A stretch of 35,717 nucleotides of DNA from Planctomycetota bacterium (GCA_003671275.1 QWPB01000047.1:1-35717); one strand, 5' to 3'. Positions 24,861 through 33,466 are shown, counted from the stretch's first letter. Notes: generated by a model not told the origin, from the letters alone. Translations and numbers: made by a program.

Positions 24861-25499
24861 ATGCGACTCGGCGTCGAAGCTGGTGACCGCGAGTTCCTGG
24901 TGGATCTGCAGAAGTGCGGGCCAGCCACGGTGCAGCAGCTTTGTGATCGCCAAGGGGTGACGCCCACTGCCATTCGGCAGCGTTTGACGCGGTTGCAGGA
25001 TGCACATTTGGTCTCTCGGGTGGCCCTCAAGGGGGATCGCGGGCGACCGTCGCATTCGTACGCCTTAACCACGGACGGGCTGCGGCTTATTGGGGACAAC
25101 TACCGCGACTTGGCCCTGTTGCTTTGGGAGGAGATCACCCGGATCGAGGAAGTCGATGTTCGTTCGCGGCTGATTCGTCGGCTGCGCGATCAACTGGTGG
25201 AGCGATACGGTCGGGAAGTGCATTCCGCATCCGTCAAAGAGCGGCTCTGGGAGTTGCAAGGGTTGTTGCGGACGCTGGGCTTCGATGTGGAAATTCTCGA
25301 CACCGATCAGGGGATTCTGCCGATTCTTCGCGAGAACACTTGTCCGTATCATGATTTAGCAGCACAGGATGCGTCGATTTGTGATCTGGAACAGACCGTA
25401 TTTGCGGAGGTGCTTGGAGTTCCCGTGAACCGGACGCAATGTTGTCGGGATGGGGATCGCCACTGCGAATTCGTCCCCGAGGTGTCGGTCGCAACGTGA
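24861..25499 (+). CDS. sufR: SufR-like Fe-S-sensing transcriptional regulator
   Basis: The 212-residue product (MRLGVEAGDREFLVDLQKCG) has an N-terminal winged helix-turn-helix (ATVQQLCDRQGVTPTAIRQR and the wing GDRGRPSHSYALT). A middle helical dimerisation region follows, and a C-terminal Cys-rich domain. In that domain Cys161 (CPYHDLA), Cys174 (SICDLE), Cys194-Cys195 (TQCC) and Cys202 (RHCEF) match the SufR pattern that binds a [4Fe-4S] cluster. SufR represses suf genes when clusters are sufficient. The location just upstream of sufCBD strongly supports this. I prefer ATG 24861, with AGGGGA upstream; ATG 24843 and 24846 are in-frame alternatives. A good promoter lies upstream. No clear promoter was seen in the 115 bases before the next gene. 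Confidence 0.88.
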   Translation: MRLGVEAGDREFLVDLQKCGPATVQQLCDRQGVTPTAIRQRLTRLQDAHLVSRVALKGDRGRPSHSYALTTDGLRLIGDNYRDLALLLWEEITRIEEVDVRSRLIRRLRDQLVERYGREVHSASVKERLWELQGLLRTLGFDVEILDTDQGILPILRENTCPYHDLAAQDASICDLEQTVFAEVLGVPVNRTQCCRDGDRHCEFVPEVSVAT

Positions 25500-25613
25500 A
25501 GCTGCAGAACGAATTCTCGCGACCTGTAATGGCAGAGCGAGGGTTCTACCCGCGAGGTCAGGGCGGTACATTGAAGGATTCGCATCGAGTCCGAGTGCCT
25601 TTGGAGAGAACAA

Positions 25614-26165
25614 ATGACCTGGATTGAAGGTCGGTTCGAAGAAAATGTCGTCACCACCACTCTGGAACAGGCCATGAATTGGGCCAAGCAGTCCAGTATT
25701 TGGCCGATGACGTTCGGTCTGGCCTGTTGTGCCATTGAGATGATGGCAGCTGGGGCCAGTCGGTTTGACATCGACCGGTTCGGGGCGGGAGCCTTCCGGG
25801 CCACGCCGCGACAGGCCGATCTGATGATCGTGGCTGGAACGGTGACCTACAAGATGGCCAGCCGCGTGCGTCGTCTGTACGAGCAGATGCCTGACCCGAA
25901 GTACGTGATCGCCATGGGCGCATGCACCATTGGCGGCGGGCCGTACTTCAAGCATGGCTACCACGTCGTGAAGGGGGTCGACCTCGTCGTCCCCGTCGAT
26001 GTCTATGTCCCCGGCTGTCCGCCGCGTCCGGAGGCTCTGCTCGAAGGGCTGATGCGGATTCAGGACAAGATCAAGTCCAAGCGTATCGGCAAGGGAGTGC
26101 GGGAACTGTTGCCCGTGCCGCACCATTCGGGTTACGCCCAGTCCCCGGAGCACATTCAGGGGTAA
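25614..26165 (+). CDS. nuoB: NADH-quinone oxidoreductase subunit B (stand-alone copy)
   Basis: The 183-residue protein ([20 protein letters not shown]) has normal NuoB/PSST length and all four N2-cluster cysteines: Cys38-Cys39 in [10 protein letters not shown], Cys104 in [10 protein letters not shown] and Cys135 in [10 protein letters not shown]. In complex I it carries the terminal [4Fe-4S] cluster N2, which passes electrons to quinone. GGAGAG lies upstream of the ATG. It is notable that no nuoA, nuoC or nuoD is adjacent; the neighbours are sufR and a Uma2 nuclease gene. It could be a relocated genuine complex I subunit, a second copy for an alternative complex, or a related [NiFe]-hydrogenase small-subunit-like protein, though the sequence is closest to true NuoB. 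Confidence 0.92.
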   Translation: MTWIEGRFEENVVTTTLEQAMNWAKQSSIWPMTFGLACCAIEMMAAGASRFDIDRFGAGAFRATPRQADLMIVAGTVTYKMASRVRRLYEQMPDPKYVIAMGACTIGGGPYFKHGYHVVKGVDLVVPVDVYVPGCPPRPEALLEGLMRIQDKIKSKRIGKGVRELLPVPHHSGYAQSPEHIQG

Positions 26166-26182
26166 AGGCCCGTGGTTGACCC

Positions 26183-26743
26183 ATGTCTACTGCCATCGCT
26201 CCCGCTGTGATTACCGCTGAGCAGTTCGCCGAAATGAGTTTCGACGAACCCTGCGAGCTAGTGCGCGGAGAAATCGTTGAGATCACCCGACCTGATCAAT
26301 CGCACGGGAATGCGTGTGCCCGAGTGGCCTTTGCGATGATGCAATGGGCCTACGCGAATCGCTGCGGGCAAGTCATCACGAACGATAGCGGAATCCTCAC
26401 TGAGCGTGACCCCGACTCTCTTCGGGGGGCCGATGTTGCGTTCTTCGCGGCCTCTCAATTGCCAGACAGCAAATTGCCGCGCGGCCCGGTTTCGATCGTC
26501 CCCGTGTTAGCTGTTGAAGTTCTTTCGCCCCTGAACAGCTGGTCACAAATGCGCCGCAAGATCGCCGAATATCTCGCTGCGGGTGTTCACGAAGTGTGGA
26601 TCGTGGACCCCGATTGTCGGACCGTCGAGGCGTTCCGCAGTGATGCGGCTCCGGTGCTCTTCCGAACTCAAATGAGCCTTGTCAGCCGGGAACTTCCCGA
26701 GTTCACAGCCTCTGTGAGCGAACTGTTTGCCGGGGTTGAGTGA
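26183..26743 (+). CDS. Uma2-family (DUF820) putative endonuclease
   Basis: The 186-residue protein (MSTAIAPAVITAEQFAEMSF) fits the Uma2 / PD-(D/E)XK nuclease-fold family in length and motifs: CELVRGEIVEI near 24-34, SHGNACARVAFAM near 40-52, Asp84 in RGADVAFF, Glu112 in LAVEVLSP, and Lys126 in RRKIAEYLAAGVHEVWIVDP. These correspond to the acidic and lysine residues of the nuclease core, so it is probably intact. The biological role of the family is unclear; it is greatly expanded in cyanobacteria and planctomycetes. It starts 17 bases after nuoB and ends 63 bases before sufC, so it is transcribed within the suf region. The ribosome-binding site is weak. It is probably an insertion into the operon. 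Confidence 0.88.
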   Translation: MSTAIAPAVITAEQFAEMSFDEPCELVRGEIVEITRPDQSHGNACARVAFAMMQWAYANRCGQVITNDSGILTERDPDSLRGADVAFFAASQLPDSKLPRGPVSIVPVLAVEVLSPLNSWSQMRRKIAEYLAAGVHEVWIVDPDCRTVEAFRSDAAPVLFRTQMSLVSRELPEFTASVSELFAGVE

Positions 26744-26806
26744 CCGGTTCCTGGCATCCCTCTCGATCGTCCCCTATTCGTCCTGTTTTTCTCTGAAGCC
26801 TGACCC

Positions 26807-27625
26807 ATGTCCGCGACTCTCAAGATCACCGATCTGCATGTCAACGTGGGGGAAACCCCCATCTTGAAGGGGGTGAACCTCACCATCCGCCAAGGCGAAA
26901 TTCATGCCCTGATGGGGCCCAACGGCTCGGGCAAAAGCACGCTGGCCTACACGCTGGCGGGGCACCCGAAATACGAAATCACCAGCGGAAAGATCGAGCT
27001 CGATGGTCGTGACATCAGCGAACTTGACCCGTGCGAGCGGGCGCGGCTGGGGATGTTCCTGGCCTTCCAGTACCCGGTGACGATTCCCGGCGTGAAGGTG
27101 GCCGACTTCCTGCGGCATGCGATGACCAACGTCCGCAATCCCGAACGCAAGGAAGGGGCCGAACTGATGCCGATGAAGGAGTTCCGCCAGGAACTTCGTC
27201 AAACGATGACCGAGCTGAACATCGATCACGAGTTTGCCAGGCGGTATCTCAACGATGGCTTCTCGGGCGGCGAGAAGAAGCGGATGGAGATTCTCCAGCT
27301 CGCTCTGCTCAAGCCGAAGTTTGCCTTCCTCGACGAGACCGATTCGGGCCTCGACAGCGATGCCGTGCGAGTCGTGAGCGAAGGGCTGGCCAAGCTCTCC
27401 GGTCCGCAGATGGGGGTGCTGATTATCACCCACCATCGCAAGCTGCTGGAATACAACGTTCCTCAGTTCACGCATGTGATGCTCGCGGGCCGGATCGTCG
27501 AGACTGGCGATGCGAAGCTGGCTCACGAACTCTATTCGAACGGCTACGCGGGCGTTCGCGAGCGCCATCCCCAGGAAGCCGCCGAGGAAGAAGCCGTCAA
27601 ACCGAAAGTGGTCGCCGGAGTCTAG
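26807..27625 (+). CDS. sufC: Fe-S assembly ATPase SufC
   Basis: The 272-residue ABC-type ATPase of the SufBCD scaffold powers conformational change during cluster assembly in the cytoplasm. Walker A is GPNGSGKST (37-45), the signature SGGEKKRMEILQLA lies near 152-165, Walker B with the Suf-typical FAFLDETDSGLDSD near 172-185, and the switch His in IITHHRKLLEY. KYEITSGKIELDGRDISEL is also typical. The C-terminal 20 residues (RHPQEAAEEEAVKPKVVAGV) are a variable charged tail slightly longer than usual. A gap of 110 bases to sufB contains a small hairpin (CCGAAC/GTTCGG, 27665-27681). Confidence 0.96.
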   Translation: MSATLKITDLHVNVGETPILKGVNLTIRQGEIHALMGPNGSGKSTLAYTLAGHPKYEITSGKIELDGRDISELDPCERARLGMFLAFQYPVTIPGVKVADFLRHAMTNVRNPERKEGAELMPMKEFRQELRQTMTELNIDHEFARRYLNDGFSGGEKKRMEILQLALLKPKFAFLDETDSGLDSDAVRVVSEGLAKLSGPQMGVLIITHHRKLLEYNVPQFTHVMLAGRIVETGDAKLAHELYSNGYAGVRERHPQEAAEEEAVKPKVVAGV

Positions 27626-27734
27626 TTGATCTCCACCGCGACACCCTCTCGCCAGCCGAGAACCCCGAACTGACCGTTCGGTATTCACTCACTCCACCGC
27701 GATCCCGACTTTCACTCGGAGAAAGCTGACCACC

Positions 27735-29171
27735 ATGTCATCCACAGCCCTCCTCACCGAACCGCTCGAAAACGAAAAAGACGATGTCTCCATCGGAGAC
27801 TATCAGTACGGCTTCCATGATCCGGAAGACAAGTACGAGTTCAAGTCCCGCCGGGGACTGGACCGCGAGATCGTCGCGCAGATCAGCGAGATGAAGAAGG
27901 AGCCCGGCTGGATGCGGGACTTCCGCCTCAAGTCGCTGGAAGAGTTCGAGTCACGCCCGATGCCGTTCTGGGGCGGCGATATGTCGGACCTGAACTTCCA
28001 GGAGATGTTCTACTACGTCAAGGCGTCCGATCGCCAAGGCAAGACGTGGGACGATGTGCCTGAGGACATCCGCAAGACCTACGACCGACTCGGCATCCCC
28101 GAGGCCGAGAAGAAGTACCTCTCTGGGGTGAAGGCTCAATACGAGTCCGAAGTGATCTACGGATCGTTGCAAGAAGACCTCGCCAAGCAGGGGGTGCTCT
28201 TTACCGACACCGACTCGGCATTGCGTGAACACCCTGAACTGTTTCGCGAATACTTCGGGACGATCATCCCCCCGAACGACAACAAGTTCGCCGCTCTCAA
28301 CTCCGCTGTCTGGTCGGGCGGGTCGTTCATCTACGTCCCCAAGGGCGTGAAGATCGACTTCCCGCTGCAAGCCTACTTCCGCATCAACACGATGAACATG
28401 GGGCAGTTCGAACGCACCCTGATCATCGTCGATGAAGGGGCCAGCGTGCATTACGTCGAAGGGTGCACCGCCCCGACCTACAGCTCCGATTCGCTGCACT
28501 CGGCGGTGGTCGAGATCGTCGTCAAGCGGAATGCCCGCTGCCGGTACACGACGATCCAGAACTGGTCGAACAACGTGTACAACCTCGTCACCAAGCGGGC
28601 GATGGCGTACGGCGATTCGCTGATGGAGTGGATCGACGGCAACCTCGGCTCGAAGCTGACGATGAAGTACCCGGCCATCTACCTGATGGAACCAGGCGCT
28701 CGGGGTGAGACGCTGTCGATCGCCTTCGCCGGGGATGGCCAGCACCAGGACGCCGGGGCCAAGATGGTCCACTGTGCCCCCAACACCAGCAGCCGCATCA
28801 TCTCGAAATCGATCAGTAAGAATGGCGGCCAGGCCAGCTACCGCGGGCTGGTCAAGGTCCTCAAGGGGGCCCACGGCTGCAAGAGCAACGTGGTCTGCGA
28901 CGCCCTGATCCTTGACCCCGAAAGCCGCAGTGACACCTACCCGTACATCGAGATCGATGAACAGGATGTCGCCATCGAACACGAAGCCAGCGTCTCCAAA
29001 ATCGCCGAAGATCAACTGCTCTATCTGATGAGTCGCGGTCTGACCGAAGCGGAGGCCAGCGCGATGATCGTAACTGGCTTCATTGAGCCGCTGGTGAAGG
29101 AACTCCCGATGGAGTACGCCGTCGAGATGAACCGGTTGATTGAACTGCAAATGGAAGGGTCGGTGGGGTAG
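27735..29171 (+). CDS. sufB: Fe-S assembly scaffold protein SufB
   Basis: The 478-residue protein ([20 protein letters not shown]) has the standard SufB length and landmarks: [87 protein letters not shown], and [20 protein letters not shown]. The Cys at about 388 in NVVCDALIL aligns with the SufB cysteine that receives sulfur and helps ligate the nascent cluster. With SufC and SufD it forms the scaffold. It is followed not by sufD but by a Uma2 fragment and an Mrr gene, so sufB and sufD are separated by about 1.28 kb. Confidence 0.97.
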   Translation: MSSTALLTEPLENEKDDVSIGDYQYGFHDPEDKYEFKSRRGLDREIVAQISEMKKEPGWMRDFRLKSLEEFESRPMPFWGGDMSDLNFQEMFYYVKASDRQGKTWDDVPEDIRKTYDRLGIPEAEKKYLSGVKAQYESEVIYGSLQEDLAKQGVLFTDTDSALREHPELFREYFGTIIPPNDNKFAALNSAVWSGGSFIYVPKGVKIDFPLQAYFRINTMNMGQFERTLIIVDEGASVHYVEGCTAPTYSSDSLHSAVVEIVVKRNARCRYTTIQNWSNNVYNLVTKRAMAYGDSLMEWIDGNLGSKLTMKYPAIYLMEPGARGETLSIAFAGDGQHQDAGAKMVHCAPNTSSRIISKSISKNGGQASYRGLVKVLKGAHGCKSNVVCDALILDPESRSDTYPYIEIDEQDVAIEHEASVSKIAEDQLLYLMSRGLTEAEASAMIVTGFIEPLVKELPMEYAVEMNRLIELQMEGSVG

Positions 29172-29211
29172 GAAAGCTGTCAGCATTCAGCCCGAGACTG
29201 AAGGAGACAAC

Positions 29212-29479
29212 ATGGCAACAGTCGCACTTCCCAAGACGATGTCGGTCGAGGAGTTCCTCGCATTATCGTGGGATACCAACACTCGATGCGTACGTCCTCA
29301 TCAGTCAGACTCAGCCTCACGCGGAATGTTACTCACGGTCGACTGAGTTGGGTGGCTGGCAGTTGAGTGAGGCTCACGGGACGAACTCCACCATTCACAT
29401 TCCACGGATCGATTTCGATCTTCCGTTGGCAGACCTGTATGACGGAGTCGAGTTCCCACCCACAGAGGCTCTGCGATGA
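29212..29479 (+). pseudogene. Uma2-family pseudogene (internal deletion and frameshift)
   Basis: The gene starts well: AAGGAG, then ATG 29212 and MATVALPKTMSVEEFLALS, a typical Uma2 N-terminus. After about 19 residues that frame turns into nonsense and stops at 29344-29346. A different frame, open from about 29261 to TGA 29477-29479, reads YRGIPTLDAYVLISQTQPHA and later STELGGWQLSEAHG and FDLPLADLYDGVEFPP, the C-terminal third of a Uma2 protein. About 100 central residues, including the nuclease core, are therefore missing, with a frame change at the junction near 29260-29270. The C-terminal frame overlaps the next ATG as ATGA, so the ancestral gene was coupled to the Mrr gene. It is not the same sequence as the intact Uma2 gene upstream. 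Confidence 0.8.
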
Positions 29480-30384
29480 GCGGTATACCCGACTTCCAAT
29501 CGATTATATTGCCGTACCTCCATGAACTATCTCATGGGCGCGAAGTGCCCGTCGATGAAGTTCGACGAGCGATGGCGGACCATTTCTCGTTGACTCCAGA
29601 GCAGCGAGAAGTGACTCACCCTGGCGGTTTTCGGACTGTATTCGGGACACGAGTCGCTTGGGCGAAGGCCAACCTCACTAGAGCCGGGCTGATTCTCAAT
29701 CCATCACCTGGACGAGTGATGATCTCCGAAAGAGGTCAAGCCGTTCTGGCCGAGAATCCAGCGAGCCTCAGTGTGGTCTACCTCAATCGATTACGCGAGT
29801 GTCAACAAGAGTCGCAGGGTGGGGCGACGATTGACCTGAATGGATTTACCAACTCGATTTTGGAAACTCCTTCAGAGCTGATTGAGAGATCCCATGAAGC
29901 GATCCGCCAAGCGACAATGGAGGAACTGCTGATACGCCTCAAGGGGAACTCACCGGCCTTCTTCGAAAGAGCCGTTGTCCGTCTATTGGCAGCGATGGGA
30001 TACGGAATCTCGGGGGATGCGTCCGTCACGGGGGCCTCACATGATGGTGGGATTGACGGTATCATCCGCGAGGACAAGCTCGGATTGGACATCGTGTGTG
30101 TTCAGGCCAAGCGATGGGAAGGGACTGTGGGACGTCCGGTGGTTCAGCAGTTCGTGGGCAGCATGGATGTCGAACGCTCTCGCAAAGGGGTCATCATCAC
30201 GACCTCCACATTCAGTCGAGAGGCCATCGATTACATCAATCGCATCGAAGGCAAGAAGGTCGTCTTAATCGATGGCCCGCGACTGGCAGAACTCATGGTC
30301 GAGTACAATGTGGGCGTCATCGTCACCAAGGTCTACGAAATCAAAGACATCTCGAATGACTTCTTCGATGAGGAAGAAGGATAG
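29476..30384 (+). CDS. Mrr-type restriction endonuclease
   Basis: The 302-residue protein (MSGIPDFQSIILPYLHELSH) has an N-terminal winged-helix Mrr_N domain (about 1-95, with ILPYLHEL, RVAWAKANLTRAGLI and the wing ISERGQAVL). The C-terminal nuclease domain spans about 155-290. The PD-(D/E)XK core is readable: Glu164 in FFERAVVRLLAAMGYG, Asp190 and Asp194 in HDGGIDGII, and Gln210-Ala-Lys212 in VCVQAKRW, followed by GRPVVQQFVGSM and KGVIITTSTFSREAIDYI. Mrr-type enzymes act as type IV restriction systems cutting modified DNA. The gene sits between sufB and sufD with no methyltransferase nearby, consistent with a methyl-directed solo nuclease. It begins inside the stop of the Uma2 remnant. Confidence 0.92.
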   Translation: MSGIPDFQSIILPYLHELSHGREVPVDEVRRAMADHFSLTPEQREVTHPGGFRTVFGTRVAWAKANLTRAGLILNPSPGRVMISERGQAVLAENPASLSVVYLNRLRECQQESQGGATIDLNGFTNSILETPSELIERSHEAIRQATMEELLIRLKGNSPAFFERAVVRLLAAMGYGISGDASVTGASHDGGIDGIIREDKLGLDIVCVQAKRWEGTVGRPVVQQFVGSMDVERSRKGVIITTSTFSREAIDYINRIEGKKVVLIDGPRLAELMVEYNVGVIVTKVYEIKDISNDFFDEEEG

Positions 30385-30453
30385 CGGTAGGGGACAATCT
30401 CCCTTTTCGCCCACACACCGATCACCCCGACTCAGCTAGAAACTCACCCAGCA

Positions 30454-31767
30454 ATGTCCACTGCCACCATGCCCTCCTCGTTCAGCACCACCGGCTTCGA
30501 AGCCTTCCTCGAAGCTCGTCATGAGCCAGCGTGGATCACCGCCAAGCGTTCGGCGGCCTTTGAAGCGTATGTCGATTCGCTCTCACGAGAACTCGAGCCC
30601 GAGGAGTATCGGCGTCTCGACCTGCGTTCGTTTAAGGCAGACGCCTACTCGCTCCGCCCCACCCCCGCAACGGAGGTCCAGTTCAGCACGCTGATGCAGG
30701 ACCGGGCGGAGTTCGGCGGTGCGGTCGTACATGTCGATGGCTCGTGTATCCGCTCGTCTCTGAACGAGGACTTGGCGAAGCAGGGCGTCCTCTTCGGCAG
30801 CCTCTCCGACCTGCTCGTCTCGCACCGCGAAGTGCTCGAACCACACTTCATGACCAAGGGCGTCAGCCTCACGAAGGACCGGTTCACCGCCTGGCATGCG
30901 GCCTTCTGGACCGGCGGCACGGTGCTGTATGTCCCTCGCAACGTCGAGATCACTGCCCCGCTGTATAGCCTCATCGGGCTGCAAGGCGAGAACGTCGCTG
31001 ACCTGTCGCACACGCTCGTGATCCTCGAAGACGGGGCCAGTGCGACGCTACTCGAAGAGACCGCTTCGGCTGATCCCAAGGCGGGTGGCCTCCACAACGG
31101 AGCGGTCGAACTGCTGGTCGGAGCCGGGGCGCGGCTGCGGTATGTCCAGCTACAGAATTGGAATACGAAGGTCCGGCACTTCGCGCATCAGTGCGGACGT
31201 GTCGCGCGGGACGGGATGTTGCAATGGACGGCGGGAGCCTTGGGTTCACGGCTGCAGCACATCCACCAGCATGTCCATCTGGATGGTCCGGGAGCCAGCG
31301 CCCAAGTCAACGGCGTCACCTTCGCAACCGACCGGCAACTGCTCTCGTACTATACTCAGCAGTCACACAATGCCCCGAACACGACCTCGGACCTGCTCTA
31401 CAAAGAGGTACTCCGCGATCAGTCCCGCGTCGTCTGGCGTGGCATGATTAAGGTCGAGAAGGAGGCCCAAAAGACCGACGGTTACCAGCGCAGCGACGCT
31501 CTGATGCTGAGCCAGGACGCCCGCGCTGACGCCATTCCCGGTCTCGAAATCGAAGCCGACGATGTCCGCTGCACCCACGGAGCCACCACCGGCCGCGTCG
31601 ACGACGAACAACTCTTCTACGCCATGGCCCGCGGCCTCTCTCGCTACGAGGCGATGCACGTCATCGTCGAAGGATTTTTTGCAGGGGTCTACGACCGCAT
31701 CCCGGTGGAACTGGTACGGGAGACGCTGGGCCAAGCCGTGCAGCGGAAGCTCGGCATCGGGTTGTAG
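30454..31767 (+). CDS. sufD: Fe-S assembly scaffold protein SufD
   Basis: The 437-residue protein (MSTATMPSSFSTTGFEAFLE) is SufD: REPAW-like HEPAWITAKRSAAFEAYVDS near the start, FWTGGTVLYVPRNVEITAPL, HTLVILEDGASATLLEET, VQLQNWNTKVRHFAHQCGRV, HQHVHLDGPGASAQVNG, QQSHNAPNTTSDLLYKEVLR near residue 303, RVVWRGMIKVEKEAQKTDGY and a final EQLFYAMARGLSRYEAMHVI. It pairs with SufB on SufC to form the scaffold. Its match to SufB in HN/HC-APNTxS supports the family pairing. It is separated from sufB by nuclease genes. No sufS or sufE/sufU follows in the window; sulfur donor genes must lie elsewhere. Confidence 0.95.
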   Translation: MSTATMPSSFSTTGFEAFLEARHEPAWITAKRSAAFEAYVDSLSRELEPEEYRRLDLRSFKADAYSLRPTPATEVQFSTLMQDRAEFGGAVVHVDGSCIRSSLNEDLAKQGVLFGSLSDLLVSHREVLEPHFMTKGVSLTKDRFTAWHAAFWTGGTVLYVPRNVEITAPLYSLIGLQGENVADLSHTLVILEDGASATLLEETASADPKAGGLHNGAVELLVGAGARLRYVQLQNWNTKVRHFAHQCGRVARDGMLQWTAGALGSRLQHIHQHVHLDGPGASAQVNGVTFATDRQLLSYYTQQSHNAPNTTSDLLYKEVLRDQSRVVWRGMIKVEKEAQKTDGYQRSDALMLSQDARADAIPGLEIEADDVRCTHGATTGRVDDEQLFYAMARGLSRYEAMHVIVEGFFAGVYDRIPVELVRETLGQAVQRKLGIGL

Positions 31768-31877
31768 TCACGCGACCGGCAACCCATTCCCGCCCCCAAG
31801 AAGTTCCCCTGACCGGGCTGTTCGCGGCCTGGGGATTACCCACAATAGGGTGATACCATCCGGGAAAGGTGATTGTC

Positions 31878-33119
31878 ATGCGCGGGTTCTGTCTGGAAAG
31901 TCCAATGCGGTGCTGGCTGATGGGCTGGCTTGTCAGCAGCTGGCTGGCTGGCAATGTCCTGGCGCAGTCGGCGACACCTCCCGAGGCAGCGGATCAATCA
32001 GCCGCCGCGTTTTCGGGTGAGGTTCCTTCGATCACGCCGACATATGAGATTCAGCCCGATCAACGTCGGGTCTGGGATCCGGATCGTGTCGAAGATTTTT
32101 CACTGATCGACCAGACCGGTCAGCCGGTGACTCTGGCCGACCTCAAGGGGCGTCCCTGGGTTGCCAGTTTCATTTTTACCCGCTGCGTGACGCAGTGCCC
32201 GATGATGTGCAAGCACATCAAGGAGCTGATTGACGACCTGAACCGTAACCGTTCGGAACCCCACCCGGTCCGATTTGTGACGATCACCATCGACCCGGCG
32301 CATGACACCCTGGAACTGATTCAGGAGCAGGCCAAAATATTCGGGGCGAACCCCGATCAATGGCTGTTCCTGACCGGCGAGAAAGAGGCGATTTATGAAC
32401 TGATTCGCCACGGGTTCAAGGTATCGGCCTGGGAGCAATTCAACGCCGGGGCCGGGATGGAGTTCGCCCATGACATGCATCTGTTACATGTCGATGAAGA
32501 GGGCCACATTCGCGGACGATATGAAAGCCTCGACCAGACAGAGCTGGTGACCCTTCGCCGCGTGCTGCAAGGCGAAATCCCGACCCCCCGCCGACATCAG
32601 CCCGCCAGCATCGAAAAACAGCAGGCGGAAGCCCATCTGGCCGCTCCCGGTCGGGTGGATCCGTTGTCGAAATTACCCTCTTGGGCTCAGCGGTTGCCAG
32701 CGACCAACGCAGCCCTGAATGCACTGGCCACTCTGTTGCTGCTCAATGGTTTCTTTGCGATCAAGGCGAAGCGGCCCAAGCTGCACAAAATGCTGATGCT
32801 GTATGCCTTTGCGACATCGGTAGTCTTTTTGGGGTGTTATCTGAGCTATCACTGGGCTCTGCATACCTACACGGGAGAGCACGGAAAGAAGTTCGTAGGA
32901 GGTCCAAGGATTACCCAAGTCTACTATGCGATCCTGATTTCGCATGTGATTTTGGCTGCCGCCGTTCCCGTTTTGGCGTCGATGACCATTTGGAAGGGTT
33001 TGCACGAGCAGTGGGAGAGCCACCGCCGCTGGGCCCGGGTGACATTTCCAATCTGGCTCTACGTCTCGATTACGGGTGTCGTGATCTACGGGATGTTGTA
33101 TCATTGGAATGTGGGTTAA
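31878..33119 (+). CDS. Sco1/SenC-like copper protein fused to DUF420 membrane domain
   Basis: The start is ATG 31878 (MRGFCLESPMRCWLMGWLVS), with AAAGG eight bases upstream. The 413-residue protein has an N-terminal hydrophobic signal or anchor and a thioredoxin-fold Sco domain at about 65-230. The copper-binding pair is Cys103-xxx-Cys107-Pro (FTRCVTQCPMMCKH, with an extra Cys111), and the copper His lies in AHDMHLLHVD near 198-204. A linker at 230-265 leads to a DUF420-type membrane domain of about four helices (ALNALATLLLLNGFFAIKA, MLYAFATSVVFLGCYLSYHW, YYAILISHVILAAAVPVLA, FPIWLYVSITGVVIYGMLYH). Sco proteins deliver copper to the CuA site of cytochrome c oxidase; DUF420 proteins often sit in oxidase clusters. 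The fusion suggests a membrane-tethered oxidase assembly factor. Confidence 0.9.
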   Translation: MRGFCLESPMRCWLMGWLVSSWLAGNVLAQSATPPEAADQSAAAFSGEVPSITPTYEIQPDQRRVWDPDRVEDFSLIDQTGQPVTLADLKGRPWVASFIFTRCVTQCPMMCKHIKELIDDLNRNRSEPHPVRFVTITIDPAHDTLELIQEQAKIFGANPDQWLFLTGEKEAIYELIRHGFKVSAWEQFNAGAGMEFAHDMHLLHVDEEGHIRGRYESLDQTELVTLRRVLQGEIPTPRRHQPASIEKQQAEAHLAAPGRVDPLSKLPSWAQRLPATNAALNALATLLLLNGFFAIKAKRPKLHKMLMLYAFATSVVFLGCYLSYHWALHTYTGEHGKKFVGGPRITQVYYAILISHVILAAAVPVLASMTIWKGLHEQWESHRRWARVTFPIWLYVSITGVVIYGMLYHWNVG

Positions 33120-33152
33120 GCGGCCCGCTCTCCCACGTACCGGAAACCGACC

Positions 33153-33419
33153 ATGAAACGCATTGTTGCCGCCTCATTGCTCGCCGCCGGGCTCTGGGCC
33201 TCGTTACCCTGTCTCGCTGAGGCCTGCCCCCTCTGCAAGTACGCCAATGAGTCCGAGCAGGCCGACGAAAAGGCCAATCTCCGGCCCCGGGCGTATATGT
33301 ACAGCATCCTGTTCATGCTCTCGATGCCGGCAACGATTTTCACCGCATTCGGCGTGGGGTTCTACCGCATGAGCCGCAAGGCTCAGGCCGAGTCTTCCGC
33401 CCTGCCGATCAGCGACTGA
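33153..33419 (+). CDS. Small membrane protein with exported CPxC motif
   Basis: The 88-residue protein (MKRIVAASLLAAGLWASLPC) has a signal peptide ending near LAEA, then Cys25-Pro-Leu-Cys28 (ACPLCKYANE), a short charged loop and one transmembrane helix at about 48-71 (MYSILFMLSMPATIFTAFGV), followed by a cytoplasmic polar tail. The CPxC pair faces the periplasm, a location suited to copper or thiol chemistry. It begins 33 bases after the Sco-DUF420 gene, so co-expression and a shared role in oxidase assembly are likely, by context. I do not know a family name for it. Confidence 0.8.
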   Translation: MKRIVAASLLAAGLWASLPCLAEACPLCKYANESEQADEKANLRPRAYMYSILFMLSMPATIFTAFGVGFYRMSRKAQAESSALPISD

Positions 33420-33466
33420 TCCATTGTCTGATTTCACCGATCCATCACGTCACTCCTGCTATTACT

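Noticed and set aside
26774-27688. 304-codon minus-strand frame
   Set aside because: It is antisense to sufC and has no motif of its own.
27951-29186. 411-codon minus-strand frame
   Set aside because: It is antisense to sufB; the His/Val/Asp-rich composition reflects the codon bias of the opposite strand.
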